NCBI RefSeq assembly: GCF_003002055.1
Contig: NZ_PVZF01000005.1
Location: forward strand, 1-64,000
Length of the DNA stretch: 64,000 nt
DNA from: Kineococcus rhizosphaerae
Lineage (GTDB): Bacteria > Actinomycetota > Actinomycetes > Actinomycetales > Kineococcaceae
Direction: 5' to 3'
Made by a program: the position numbers and the translations under genes. Shown piece by piece: positions 43,357 through 51,534 of the stretch; position 1 is the stretch's first letter; each line of letters begins with the position of its first letter. The notes beneath the pieces were generated by a model. That model searched no databases. It was not told where the DNA came from and was given only the letters and a program-made list of their open reading frames with translations.

Positions 43357-43362
43357 ACTCTA
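43357..43362 (-). promoter_or_regulatory. -10 box of a leaderless promoter (PDZ-Lon protease)
   Basis: TAGAGT on the minus strand, 7 nt before GTG 43349. Confidence 0.55.
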
Positions 43363-43538
43363 CGGTCGCCGCCGCGGGCCCGGCTCCGGGCCGACCCGGG
43401 GCCGGCCGGCCCGGGACCGTTCGCCCTGGGCGGATCGGCCCCGGCCGGGGGAACCCCGACCTCCCGCCGCTCGTCGGGCCGGGGGCGGGGCGTCATGATG
43501 GACGGACGACCCGCAGGTCGAGGCGAGCGGAGGACACG

Positions 43539-45164
43539 GTGGACCAGCGAGACGACGACGGGCGCGAGCGTCCGGAGGACGGGGACGAGGGCACCGGACG
43601 GCAGGACTCCGGCCCGCAGGACGAGGGACGGCACGAGGACCGCCACGACGACCAGCGCGACGACCAGCGCCGGGGGGGCCAGCCGGGCTTCCGGCCCTCG
43701 GGCACCCCCGACAAGCGCCGCGAGCCGACCTCCGGCACGGGCTCGGGCGGCAGCGGCAACCCGCTGGAGGACCTCCTCGGGCCGCTGCTCGGCGGACTCG
43801 GCGGGCAGGGCGCCGGCGGTCAGTTCCCCGGCTTCCCGGGCGGACTGCCGCAGGGCATCCCCGGTTTCGGCGAGGCCGGTTTCGACCCGGCCGTCATGGG
43901 CCAGGTGCTCGCCCAGCTGCAGAAGTTCCTGTCCAACCCCTCCGACGCCCCCGTCAACTGGGACGTCGCGCACGACCTGGCGCGCCAGGCCGCGGCCGCC
44001 AAGGGCGACCCGACCCCGCACGCGGTGGACCGCCGCGAGGTCGAGGACGCCCTGCGCGTGGCCGACCTGTGGCTCGACGGCGTCACCGACCTCGCCCAGG
44101 CCGCGACCTCGCTGGAGGCGTGGAGCCGGGCCGAGTGGGTCGAGAAGACGATGCCGGTGTGGCGCCAGCTCGTCGAGCCCATCGCCGCGAACGTCGCGGC
44201 CGCCATGGGCGACGCGATGGCCGCGCAGGCGCCGCCGGAGATGGCCGCGATGATCGGTCAGGCCGGCGCCATGCTCCGGCAGGTCGGCGGCGGCGTCTTC
44301 GGCATGCAGGTGGGGCAGGCCATCGGCCAGCTCGCCGGGGAGGTCCTGTCCACCACGGACGTCGGGCTCCCGCTGGCCCCCACGGGCCGGGCGGCGCTGC
44401 TCCCGGAGAACGTGCGGGCCTTCACCGACGGGCTCGAGGTGCCCGTCGACGAGGTCCGGCGCTACCTCGCGCTGCGCGAGGCCGCCCACCAGCGCCTCTT
44501 CGCGCACGTCCCGTGGCTGCGCTCGCACTTGCTCGGGTCGGTGGAGTCCTTCGCCCGCGGCATCTCCGTCGACGCCGACCGGATCGCCGAGGCGGCCCAG
44601 GGGGTCGACCCGACGAACCCGGAGTCCCTGCAGGAGGCGCTGCAGTCGGGGATCTTCGAACCCGAGAGCACCCCGGCGCAGAAGGCCGCGCTCGCCCGCC
44701 TCGAGACCGCGCTCGCGCTCGTCGAGGGCTGGGTCGACCACGTCACCGACGAGGCCGCGAAGAACGTCCTGCCGCACGCCAACGCGCTGCGCGAGACGAT
44801 GCGCCGACGCCGGGCGACGGGTGGTCCGGCCGAGCACGCCTTCGCGACGCTCGTCGGCCTCGAGCTGCGCCCCCGCCGGGCCCGCGAGGCGACGCAGCTG
44901 TGGGAGCTGCTGCTGACCCGGGGCGGGCAGACGGCCCGCGACGCGGTGTGGGACCACCCCGACCTGCTGCCCGTCGCCGAGGACCTCGACGACGCGGCCG
45001 CGTTCGTGGACCGGCGCCTGGGGGGCCCGCAGGGGTCCGGCGAGGGCACCGGCGGCGTCCCCGACGACATGGACGCAGCCCTGCGCGAACTGCTCGACGG
45101 CGGTTCGGAGGGCGGTTCGGGGGGCGGTTCGCAGGACGGCCCGAAGGGCCCCGAGCAGGGCTGA
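43539..45164 (+). CDS. zinc-dependent metalloprotease (DUF2342)
   Basis: A 541-residue protein. The first 50 or so residues are highly charged and disordered (DDDGRERPEDGDEGTG and similar). A Gly-rich linker follows, then the conserved DUF2342 body: VNWDVAHDLARQAAA, REAAHQRLFAHVPWLRSHLLG (AH...H metal-site region), SVESFARGISVD and LALVEGWVDHVTDEAA. Often annotated as a hydrolase; the natural substrate is unknown. GCGGAGGA lies 4-5 nt before the GTG. Divergent from the PDZ-Lon gene. Confidence 0.9.
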   Translation: MDQRDDDGRERPEDGDEGTGRQDSGPQDEGRHEDRHDDQRDDQRRGGQPGFRPSGTPDKRREPTSGTGSGGSGNPLEDLLGPLLGGLGGQGAGGQFPGFPGGLPQGIPGFGEAGFDPAVMGQVLAQLQKFLSNPSDAPVNWDVAHDLARQAAAAKGDPTPHAVDRREVEDALRVADLWLDGVTDLAQAATSLEAWSRAEWVEKTMPVWRQLVEPIAANVAAAMGDAMAAQAPPEMAAMIGQAGAMLRQVGGGVFGMQVGQAIGQLAGEVLSTTDVGLPLAPTGRAALLPENVRAFTDGLEVPVDEVRRYLALREAAHQRLFAHVPWLRSHLLGSVESFARGISVDADRIAEAAQGVDPTNPESLQEALQSGIFEPESTPAQKAALARLETALALVEGWVDHVTDEAAKNVLPHANALRETMRRRRATGGPAEHAFATLVGLELRPRRAREATQLWELLLTRGGQTARDAVWDHPDLLPVAEDLDDAAAFVDRRLGGPQGSGEGTGGVPDDMDAALRELLDGGSEGGSGGGSQDGPKGPEQG

Positions 45165-45179
45165 GCGCCGGCCCGGGGA

Positions 45180-45923
45180 TCAGCCGGTCGTCGCGATGAC
45201 CTCGACGGCCGGCGTCCCCGGCGGACCCGCCTCGGCGGGGGTGTGCTCGGGGGCCTCGTCCTCGGGCAGCTCGTCCTCGTCGTCGCGGTCGTGGTGGCCC
45301 GGCCCCTCCCGGCCCGTCGCGTGGTCGAACCCGGCGAGGAAACCGCGCGCCCGCTCGGTCTTCGGGTAGGACTCCAGCAGCCCCCAGAACTGCCGGGAGT
45401 GCGTGGGCACCAGCAGGTGCGCGAGCTCGTGCAGGATCACGTAGTCCAGGACCCAGCTCGGCATGCCCTGCAGCCGGCTCGACAGGCGGATGCTGCCGTC
45501 GGCGGGGGTGCACGAACCCCACCGGTGGTGCTGGTTGTCGACCCAGGCGACCGACTGCGGGCGGGCCAGGCCGTCCAGGTGGCGCCGGGACAGTTCGCGG
45601 GAGCGTTCGAGCAGGTCCCCGTCGAGGGGGTTGCGGCGGCGGTCGGCGGCCTCGAGGCGGGTGACCATGCGGTCGACCCACTCCTGCTCCTCGGCCGGGC
45701 TGAACCGGGCGGGGATGAGGACGACCGTGCGGTCGCCGTCGCGGTAGGCCGACACGGTGCGGGTGCGGCGACGGCTGCGGCGCACGTCGACGTCCCCGAG
45801 GTGGTCGTCGCCGCGGTGGTCCGGGAGGTGCCCGCGAGGGGTGCCGTCGGGGACACCCGTCACCGGAGCAGCGGCCACCGGAGCAGCGTCGAGCGCCGCT
45901 GCACCCTCCTGGTGAGCCCTCAC
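45180..45923 (-). CDS. YgjP-type M48 metallopeptidase
   Basis: A 247-residue protein with the DUF45/YgjP signature: NQHHRWGSCTPADGSIRLSSRL and the zinc motif HELAH in YVILHELAHLLVPTHSRQFW (third ligand in THSRQFW). The last 50 residues are acidic and disordered. GTG 45923 follows a TAGCCT box by 7 nt, and GGAG abuts it. The N-terminal 40 residues are Ala-rich and variable. Confidence 0.9.
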   Translation of the reverse strand: MRAHQEGAAALDAAPVAAAPVTGVPDGTPRGHLPDHRGDDHLGDVDVRRSRRRTRTVSAYRDGDRTVVLIPARFSPAEEQEWVDRMVTRLEAADRRRNPLDGDLLERSRELSRRHLDGLARPQSVAWVDNQHHRWGSCTPADGSIRLSSRLQGMPSWVLDYVILHELAHLLVPTHSRQFWGLLESYPKTERARGFLAGFDHATGREGPGHHDRDDEDELPEDEAPEHTPAEAGPPGTPAVEVIATTG

Positions 45924-45930
45924 CTCCGGC

Positions 45931-45936
45931 AGGCTA
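45931..45936 (-). promoter_or_regulatory. -10 box of a leaderless promoter (YgjP-type peptidase)
   Basis: TAGCCT on the minus strand, 7 nt before GTG 45923. Confidence 0.5.
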
Positions 45937-46134
45937 CCCTGCGGCCCCCCCGGCGGCGGCGGGAAGCGGCGCGGATCGCCGCGACCGGGCGCGCCGACGC
46001 GCCCCGCGCCGTGGATCAGGGCACGATGCCGGACGGGACCGCGACCCACCGCCGGGTCGCCGCGGTCCCGGCGGACCGCCGTCCGACGCGGACCGCCGAA
46101 GCGGAGCACGAGCACCTGAGTCGAGGAGGGCACC

Positions 46135-46293
46135 ATGGCCGACACGTGGAGCGGGGAGTTCTACTGCGTGAAGTGCAAGGAGAAGCGAGAGGCGGAGGGC
46201 CAGGTCGTGGAGACCAACGGCCGGCGGATGGCGAAGGGCACCTGCCCCGTGTGCGGGACGAACCTGAACCGCATCCTGGGCAAGGCCGGCTGA
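46135..46293 (+). CDS. DUF5679 zinc-ribbon protein
   Basis: A 52-residue protein with two CxxC knuckles (FYCVKCKEKREAEG and GTCPVCGTNLNRIL), a small zinc ribbon common in actinobacteria. The ATG has a strong GAGGAGGG site 5 nt upstream. Function unknown; nucleic-acid or protein binding is likely. A terminator hairpin follows. Confidence 0.9.
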   Translation: MADTWSGEFYCVKCKEKREAEGQVVETNGRRMAKGTCPVCGTNLNRILGKAG

Positions 46294-46308
46294 CCGCACG
46301 ACCACGGT

Positions 46309-46342
46309 CCGGTCGGTGACCCCGTCACGGGGTCACCACCGG
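46309..46342 (+). terminator. terminator after the zinc-ribbon gene
   Basis: A perfect 10-bp stem GGTGACCCCG / CGGGGTCACC with a TCA loop, extended by four more pairs after a small internal loop. Confidence 0.75.
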
Positions 46343-46412
46343 GCGGCACGACCGGCGGGCGACCTGTGGACGACGGCGTCCACGTCGGGAGCGGCTGCGG
46401 CACAGTGGCCGG

Positions 46413-47204
46413 GTGCCCCTCCCCCACACCCCGCTCCCCCCGGAGGTCCCGGACGGGGTCCCCGTCGCGCGGCGCCCCGACGGCAGCGTGCAGGTCGGGT
46501 CCAGCCCGCGCAGCGCCGTCGTGATCCCCGCCGGCCGCGCCGCGCCCGGGCCCGGCGAGCCCGATCCGTTCCCCGCGTCCGGCGAACTCCTCGCCTGGGC
46601 GGCGTACGACCGGCACGGGCCGGCGCCGCAGGCGCGCCGGCGCCTGCGCTCGCGCGCGGGGGTGGCCGTCGTCGGCCCCGCGGCGACGGCCGACGCCCTG
46701 CTCGCCGTCCTCGCCGACGCCGGGGTGGGCCGGTTGCTGTGCGACCGCGACGTCCCCGGCACCTCGCCGTCCCGGCGCCCGGCCGACCTGCTCGTCCTCG
46801 TCCACGACCACGTGGCCCACCCCGTCCAGGCCGACGGTGCGCAGGCCGACGGCGTGGCCCACCTGTCGGTGGTGCTGCGCGACACCGACGCGGTCGTGGG
46901 ACCGCTGGTGCTGCCGGGACGCTCGGCGTGCCTGCGGTGCCTGGACCGCTGGCGCACCGACGACGACCCGCAGTGGCCCGCGGTCCGGGACGCGTTCTCC
47001 CGCAGCGCGGGCCGGCCCGCCGACGCCGCGACGGCCCGCGCGGTGGCGGGGCTGGCCGCGCTGCAGGTGCTGACGTTCCTCGACGGAGCGCGCCCCTCGA
47101 CGGTGGGGGCGAGCCTGGAACTGCTGCTGCCCGAGGGCCGGGTGCGGCAGCGCTGGTGGCGACCGCACCCGGCGTGCGGGTGCCTGGACCTGCCGGTCCG
47201 CTGA
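46413..47204 (+). CDS. cyclodehydratase-like (ThiF/TOMM leader-binding type) protein
   Basis: A 263-residue protein resembling the cyclodehydratase or leader-binding subunit of azole-peptide (TOMM) pathways: a degenerate E1-like core (GVAVVGPAATADALLAVLADAGVGRLL), then PLVLPGRSACLRCLDRWRTDDDP and the C-terminal HPACGC; the CxxC and CxC pairs probably hold zinc. No precursor peptide, YcaO or dehydrogenase gene lies nearby, so it is probably a stand-alone actinobacterial homologue. CACAGT lies 6 nt before the GTG. Confidence 0.75.
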   Translation: MPLPHTPLPPEVPDGVPVARRPDGSVQVGSSPRSAVVIPAGRAAPGPGEPDPFPASGELLAWAAYDRHGPAPQARRRLRSRAGVAVVGPAATADALLAVLADAGVGRLLCDRDVPGTSPSRRPADLLVLVHDHVAHPVQADGAQADGVAHLSVVLRDTDAVVGPLVLPGRSACLRCLDRWRTDDDPQWPAVRDAFSRSAGRPADAATARAVAGLAALQVLTFLDGARPSTVGASLELLLPEGRVRQRWWRPHPACGCLDLPVR

Positions 47205-47246
47205 CCTCGGGGGCGGGAGGCTCCGCCGGCCCCCCGCCCGGCCGGC

Positions 47247-47444
47247 TCAGACCCCGAGCAGTTCGCGGTCCGGGTCGGCCAGGGCCTCAGCCCGCTCGGC
47301 GCGCACGGCCAGGACGAGGGCCCGCCGGGCGGCCACCTCGGCCCTGCGCCGGGCGCGCAGGGCCCGCAGGGTGCGCAGGCGGACGGCGTGACGGTGCGCC
47401 TCGGCCGTCCGTTCTCGCAGGAGTTGTTCTTCGACGTACGACAC
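47247..47444 (-). CDS. small helical protein, unknown function
   Basis: A 65-residue protein predicted to be almost all helix and rich in Arg, Ala and Leu (SYVEEQLLRERTAEAHRHAV), with a short acidic end (ADPDRELLGV). It may be a coiled coil or bind nucleic acid. GTG 47444 has GGAGA 8 nt upstream; GTG 47468 would add eight residues. It lies 44 bp downstream of whiB7 on the same strand and may share its transcript. Confidence 0.55.
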   Translation of the reverse strand: MSYVEEQLLRERTAEAHRHAVRLRTLRALRARRRAEVAARRALVLAVRAERAEALADPDRELLGV

Positions 47445-47488
47445 GGTGATGTCTCCAGTGGTTGTCACGAAAGGGTCCCCCGTGCCGT

Positions 47489-47746
47489 TCACGCGGCGAC
47501 GGGGTGTTTGCGCGGGCGACCGCGCGGGCGCTTGCGGGGTACGACGACCCCGGCGAGCACGAGCTGCCCGCCCCAGACGCCCCAGGGTTCTGCGCGTTCG
47601 AGAGCGCCTGCGAGACAGGCATTCACGAGCGGGCACTCCTGGCACAGCGACTTGGCGAGTTCGACGTCGTCGGGCTTCTCGGCGAACCAGAGCTCGGAGT
47701 CGAAACGGCGGCAGGGCAGCGGGTCCGGCGTGTGGCGGCGCGTCAT
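47489..47746 (-). CDS. whiB7: WhiB7 iron-sulfur transcription activator
   Basis: An 85-residue WhiB protein. Cluster ligands are Cys12, Cys35, Cys38 and Cys44 (SLCQECPLVNAC). The turn ERAEPWGVWGG and the C-terminal AT-hook KRPRGRPRK identify the WhiB7/WblC subfamily, which binds the primary sigma factor and switches on antibiotic-resistance genes after ribosome inhibition. The ATG has a perfect AAGGAGGTGA site. A 450-nt leader with an 84-codon reading frame, an intrinsic terminator and an A-tract promoter lies upstream. Confidence 0.95.
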   Translation of the reverse strand: MTRRHTPDPLPCRRFDSELWFAEKPDDVELAKSLCQECPLVNACLAGALERAEPWGVWGGQLVLAGVVVPRKRPRGRPRKHPVAA

Positions 47747-47885
47747 GCCGCTCACCTCCTTCTCTCGTCCGGTGGTACCGGTGGTGCTGGTGGTTCGGGT
47801 GCTCGGTCGGGTCCTGCGGAGCGTGGACTGGCTGGTCAACTGTTTCTCCGGCGGTGGTGGTTCGGCGTCGAAGAGCCCACGAACG

Positions 47886-47924
47886 CAAAACGGCCGCGGA
47901 CCCGAGGTGTCGGGATCCGCGGCC
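47886..47924 (-). terminator. attenuator terminator in the whiB7 leader
   Basis: On the minus strand GGCCGCGG and CCCGA pair with TCGGG and CCGCGGCC around a 4-nt loop, followed by GTTTTGCG. A T-run is rare in this GC-rich DNA. It lies 23 nt after the stop of the upstream frame and 140 nt before whiB7. GGGACCC in the tail of the upstream frame could pair with GGGTCC in the terminator arm, a possible antiterminator. Confidence 0.8.
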
Positions 47925-47946
47925 TGGAGGCTGCCGTTCTAGCGAG

Positions 47947-48201
47947 CTAGGACGGTGGACTCGAAGCTGAGGGTCCCGAGGACGGGATGGAGGTGGCGCC
48001 GTAGGCACCCTTGTCGTGGCGCAGGCGCCCGGCGGTGGCCGGGAGCAGACGCACTCCACCCGTGGTCATGACGGGGGTGGACGCGTGGCTGCGCTCCCAC
48101 GTGGCGCACGCGGGCGTCGACGCGGACCGAGCGCGGGCGACGGCGGAGGAGGCATCGGCGACGATGCCGGTGGTCGCGTTCGCGAACGTGGTGCTTTCCA
48201 T
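47947..48201 (-). CDS. 84-codon upstream reading frame in the whiB7 leader
   Basis: ATG 48201 has a strong GAGGAGGG site 8 nt upstream, so translation is likely. The product is Ser/Thr/Ala-rich (begins MESTTFANATTGIVADASS) with no known domain and ends SGPSASSPPS at a TAG next to the terminator. In mycobacteria and Streptomyces, slow or stalled translation of a leader frame allows read-through into whiB7/wblC; this frame is placed to do the same. It could be purely regulatory. Confidence 0.7.
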   Translation of the reverse strand: MESTTFANATTGIVADASSAVARARSASTPACATWERSHASTPVMTTGGVRLLPATAGRLRHDKGAYGATSIPSSGPSASSPPS

Positions 48202-48262
48202 CGTGCTGCCCTCCTCTGCTGCGCGTCCGCGCGGGGCCTGTACCCGCGCTGTGGTGCTTCCG

Positions 48263-48301
48263 ACTCTAGGGGTACCCGCGAGGGAACGACAACGCCTTTT
48301 T
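48263..48301 (-). promoter_or_regulatory. whiB7 promoter with upstream A-tract
   Basis: On the minus strand: AAAAA (48301-48297), 4 nt, TTGTCG (-35, 48292-48287), 18 nt, TAGAGT (-10, 48268-48263). WhiB7 is known to bind an AT-rich stretch just upstream of the -35 through its AT-hook, so this promoter looks autoregulated. Confidence 0.75.
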
Positions 48302-48351
48302 CGGCGATCCACCCGCCGAGATTCCGGTGACGTTCTCAACGACCCCTCGAA

Positions 48352-48368
48352 CCGTTGCGACGCAACGG
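48352..48368 (-). terminator. short palindrome after uvrD2
   Basis: CCGTTGCG and CGCAACGG around a single base, 11 bp after the uvrD2 stop. A weak terminator or protein-binding site. Confidence 0.35.
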
Positions 48369-48378
48369 GTCAGGTGGT

Positions 48379-50478
48379 TCAGCTCGCCAGAACTCCGAGC
48401 ACGTCGTCGCCGTACTTCTCCAGCTTGGCCGGGCCGACGCCGGTGATGCGCGACAGCGCCGCCGTGGTCGTGGGCATCGCCTCGCAGATCGCGACCAGCG
48501 TGGCGTCGGTGAACACCACGTACGCGGGCACCCCGTCCGCCTTCGCCGTCGCGCTGCGCCAGCCCCGCAGCTTCTCGAACACGGCCTCGTCGTAGCTGGC
48601 CGGGCAGTCGGCGTGCCGGCGCAGCTTGCGGTCGACGGCCGCGCTCAACGGCTGCCCGCACACGCGGCACGTCATGGGGCCCTGGGCCTTCTGCGTCCCC
48701 GGGGCCGTCCCGGCCCGGCGTCCCGCGGGCGCGGCCTGCGGCCGGACCGGGTCGAGGAACCGGGACGGCTTGCGGCTGGCGCGCCCGCCCGGCGTGCGGG
48801 CGCTGGCCCACGACAGGTGGATGCCCTCGCGGGCGCGGGTGATGCCCACGTACAGCAGCCGGCGCTCCTCCTCGACGTCCTCGGGCGTCTCGGCGAAGGA
48901 GATGGGCAGCAGGCCCTCGCTGACGCCGACGAGGAAGACGACGTCCCACTCCAGGCCCTTGGCCGCGTGGAAGGAGGCCAGGGTCACGCCGTCGACCGTG
49001 GGGGCGTGCTGGGCCTGGCTGCGTTCGACGAGCTCGTCGACGAGGTCGGCCAGTCCCGAACCGGGCCGCTTCTCGGCCAGCTCGTCGGCCAGCAGCACGA
49101 GCGCCTGCAGCGACTCCCAGCGCTCGCGGGTCGCGCCGCCGGCGCTCGGGGCCTTCTCGGCCCACCCGGCCGAGCTCAGCACCGCGCGCGTCTCCACGCC
49201 CAGGTCGTGGCCCGGCAGCGCCGAGCGCGCCTGCCCGCGCAGCAGCACGATGGCGTCGCGGACCTCCTTGCGGGAGAAGAAGCGCTCCCCGCCGCGCACG
49301 ACGTAGCCGACCCCGGCGTCGGCCAGCGCCGACTCCAGCGCCTGGGACTGCCCGTTGGTGCGGAACAGGACGGCGATGTCCTTGGCGCTGCGCCCGGCAC
49401 GCACCTCGGCGGCGATGCGGGCCGCGACCCCGGCGGCCTCGGCCACGTCGTCGTCGTAGGCCGTGAACGTCGGCGGCGGGCCCGAGGGGCGCTGCGCGAT
49501 GAGCTCCAGGCGCGCCCGGGCGTGCAGGCCGGTGGCCAGCGACAGCACCGAGTTGGCCAGCCCCACGACCTCGGGGGTGGAGCGGTAGTCGCGGACCAGC
49601 CGCACGACCTTCGAGCCCGGGTGGCGCTGGGGGAAGTCGAGCAGGTGCTCGGGGGTGGCCCCGGCGAAGGAGTAGATCGTCTGGCTGGCGTCGCCGACGA
49701 CGCAGACGTCCTGGCGCTCGCCCAGCCACAGGTCGAGCAGCCGCTGCTGCAGGGGCGAGACGTCCTGGTACTCGTCGACGACGAAGTGCCGGTACTGCTC
49801 GCGCACGGTGGCGGCCACGTCGGGGCGCTCGTCGAGGATGCCCGCGGTCAGCAGCAGGACGTCCTCGAAGTCGATGACGGCGCGGTCGGTCTTGACGTCC
49901 TCGTAGGTCCGCACGACCCGGGCGACCGTCGGCAGGTCGAGGCCGCCCGGTTCGCCGCGGCCGGTGGCGGTGGCGACCTTCACGTAGTCGTCGGGGTCGA
50001 CGAGCATGACCTTGGTCCACTCGACCTCGGCGGACAGGTCGCGGATGCGGGCGCGGTCGGCCTGCAGGCGCAGCCGGTTGCAGGCGTCGGCGATCAGCGG
50101 GGCCTTGTGCTCGACCAGGTTCGGCAGCGTCCCGCCGATCGACTGGGGCCAGAAGAACTGCAGCTGGCGCAGGGCCGCGGCGTGGAAGGTGCGGGCCTGG
50201 ACGCCGGCGACGCCGAGGTCGCGCAGCCGGGTGCGCATCTCCCCGGCGGCGCGGGCGGTGAAGGTGACGGCCAGGACGCGGTTGGGGACGTACGCGCCGG
50301 AGTGGACCCCGTAGGCGATGCGGTGGGTGATGGCGCGGGTCTTGCCGGTCCCGGCACCGGCCAGGACGCAGACGGGGCCGTCGAGCGTCGTGGCGACCTG
50401 CCGCTGCTCGGGGTCGAGCCCGTCGAGCACGGAGTCGGCGTTCACGGACCCGGAACGGGGGAAGTCAGTCGTCGTCAT
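48379..50478 (-). CDS. uvrD2: ATP-dependent DNA helicase UvrD2
   Basis: A 699-residue SF1 helicase. Walker A GAGTGKTRA, motif II VVDEYQDVSPLQQ, motif III VVGDASQTIYSFAGA, motif IV VRDYRSTPEVV, motif V FHAAKGLEWDVVFLVG and motif VI LLYVGITRARE are all present. A Cys cluster (MTCRVCGQPL with HADCPASY) precedes a C-terminal HRDC domain (DATLVAICEAMPTTTAAL), the exact architecture of mycobacterial UvrD2, a DNA-repair helicase. Length matches. ATG 50478 chosen. Confidence 0.96.
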   Translation of the reverse strand: MTTTDFPRSGSVNADSVLDGLDPEQRQVATTLDGPVCVLAGAGTGKTRAITHRIAYGVHSGAYVPNRVLAVTFTARAAGEMRTRLRDLGVAGVQARTFHAAALRQLQFFWPQSIGGTLPNLVEHKAPLIADACNRLRLQADRARIRDLSAEVEWTKVMLVDPDDYVKVATATGRGEPGGLDLPTVARVVRTYEDVKTDRAVIDFEDVLLLTAGILDERPDVAATVREQYRHFVVDEYQDVSPLQQRLLDLWLGERQDVCVVGDASQTIYSFAGATPEHLLDFPQRHPGSKVVRLVRDYRSTPEVVGLANSVLSLATGLHARARLELIAQRPSGPPPTFTAYDDDVAEAAGVAARIAAEVRAGRSAKDIAVLFRTNGQSQALESALADAGVGYVVRGGERFFSRKEVRDAIVLLRGQARSALPGHDLGVETRAVLSSAGWAEKAPSAGGATRERWESLQALVLLADELAEKRPGSGLADLVDELVERSQAQHAPTVDGVTLASFHAAKGLEWDVVFLVGVSEGLLPISFAETPEDVEEERRLLYVGITRAREGIHLSWASARTPGGRASRKPSRFLDPVRPQAAPAGRRAGTAPGTQKAQGPMTCRVCGQPLSAAVDRKLRRHADCPASYDEAVFEKLRGWRSATAKADGVPAYVVFTDATLVAICEAMPTTTAALSRITGVGPAKLEKYGDDVLGVLAS

Positions 50479-50644
50479 GGCGGGGCCATCTTCTCCCACC
50501 CGGGGCCGGGCCGGGAGCAGGCGGGGCGGGGTGTGGACGACGCGCCGGGTGCGGGTGGGGGGAAGATGCCCGCGGGCCCCGTGGTTGCACGGGGGGTCAC
50601 AGCACCGGCAGCGGTCACCAGACGGTCAACAGGAGGAGCAGGAC

Positions 50645-50905
50645 GTGTCCACGATCGAGGCCCCGGCGGCCGGCAGCGTCACGATGTTCACGACGACGTG
50701 GTGCGGCTACTGCCGTCGCCTGAAGTCGCAGATGGACCGCGAGGGCATCAGCTACTCCGAGGTCAACATCGAGGAGGTCCCGGACGCGGCCGAGTACGTC
50801 ATGCAGGTCAACGGCGGCAACCAGACCGTCCCGACCCTGCTGTTCCCCGACGGTTCGGCGGCCACCAACCCCTCCGTGGCCGAGGTCAAGGCGAAGCTGT
50901 CCTGA
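50645..50905 (+). CDS. mrx1: mycoredoxin
   Basis: An 86-residue glutaredoxin-like protein with the active site CGYC (Cys20, Cys23) in TTWCGYCRRLKSQM and the cis-Pro loop GNQTVPTLLFPDGS. Mycoredoxin reduces mycothiol-protein mixed disulfides. Its likely partners are mycothiol-dependent enzymes such as those encoded near 2.0 and 7.3 kb. GTG 50645 follows GGAGGAG. The next gene starts within its stop codon. Confidence 0.92.
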   Translation: MSTIEAPAAGSVTMFTTTWCGYCRRLKSQMDREGISYSEVNIEEVPDAAEYVMQVNGGNQTVPTLLFPDGSAATNPSVAEVKAKLS

Positions 50906-51531
50906 CCACGACCTTCCGGCCCACCGGCCCCCGCGAGTTCGCGGACCGGTGGGCCGTCTCGTTGCCCCCGGGGGCGCGGGTGGGGGTCGACGGGGCGGTC
51001 GACGCCGACACCCGCTGGTACGCCGAGCACCTGGTCGCGGCTCTGCGGGCGCTCGCGCGGCCCGTGCTGGTCGCCGACTGGCGGGGTTTCTGGCGGCCCC
51101 GGTCGCTGCGGTTCGAGTTCGGCCGCGACGACCCGGACACCTACTACGACTCCTGGCTCGACGTACCGGGCGTGTACCGCGAGCTCCTCGCACCGCTGGG
51201 AGAACCGTCCGGGCGGCGGTGGGTGGAGTCGCTGTACGACCCGCAGACCGACCGGGCCTCGCGCGCGCCGCGGCAGGACGCGCCCGACGACGCGGTGCTG
51301 GTGTTCGCCGGCTCGTTCCTGCTCAAGGACGACGTGCGGTGGGGCTTCGACGCCGTGGTGCACCTGACGACGTCGGACGCCGCGATCCGGCGGCGGGTCC
51401 CCGCCGAGGACGCCGCACGGGTCCTCGGCGGCTGGAACCGCTACCTGGCCGAGGACTCGCCGGCCGACGCCGCAGCGGTGGTGCTGCGCTGCGAGGACCC
51501 GCGCCACCCCGCGGAACTGCTGCGGGAGTGA
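50902..51531 (+). CDS. uridine kinase-like P-loop-fold protein, degenerate
   Basis: A protein of about 209 residues with the layout of actinobacterial uridine-kinase-like proteins: DTYYDSWLDVPGVYRELLAPLG, LVFAGSFLLKDDVRWGFD and VLGGWNRYLAEDSP are family-like. The expected Walker A site is missing; GARVGVDGAVDADTRWYAE stands where a GxGKS loop belongs. No ATG, GTG or TTG suits the N-terminus. Homology begins at a CTG (50902) that overlaps the mycoredoxin stop (CTGA); TTG 50962 is an alternative that would cut into the domain. Confidence 0.7.
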   Translation: MTTTFRPTGPREFADRWAVSLPPGARVGVDGAVDADTRWYAEHLVAALRALARPVLVADWRGFWRPRSLRFEFGRDDPDTYYDSWLDVPGVYRELLAPLGEPSGRRWVESLYDPQTDRASRAPRQDAPDDAVLVFAGSFLLKDDVRWGFDAVVHLTTSDAAIRRRVPAEDAARVLGGWNRYLAEDSPADAAAVVLRCEDPRHPAELLRE

Positions 51532-51534
51532 GCC

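Noticed and set aside
42291-43538. N-terminal extension of the zinc metalloprotease frame
   Set aside because: It runs antisense through the PDZ-Lon gene and is low complexity. The true start is GTG 43539, with a good ribosome-binding site.
48303-48324. GGAAT on the minus strand downstream of uvrD2, as a SigR promoter
   Set aside because: The spacing leads to GAA or AAA, not GTT.
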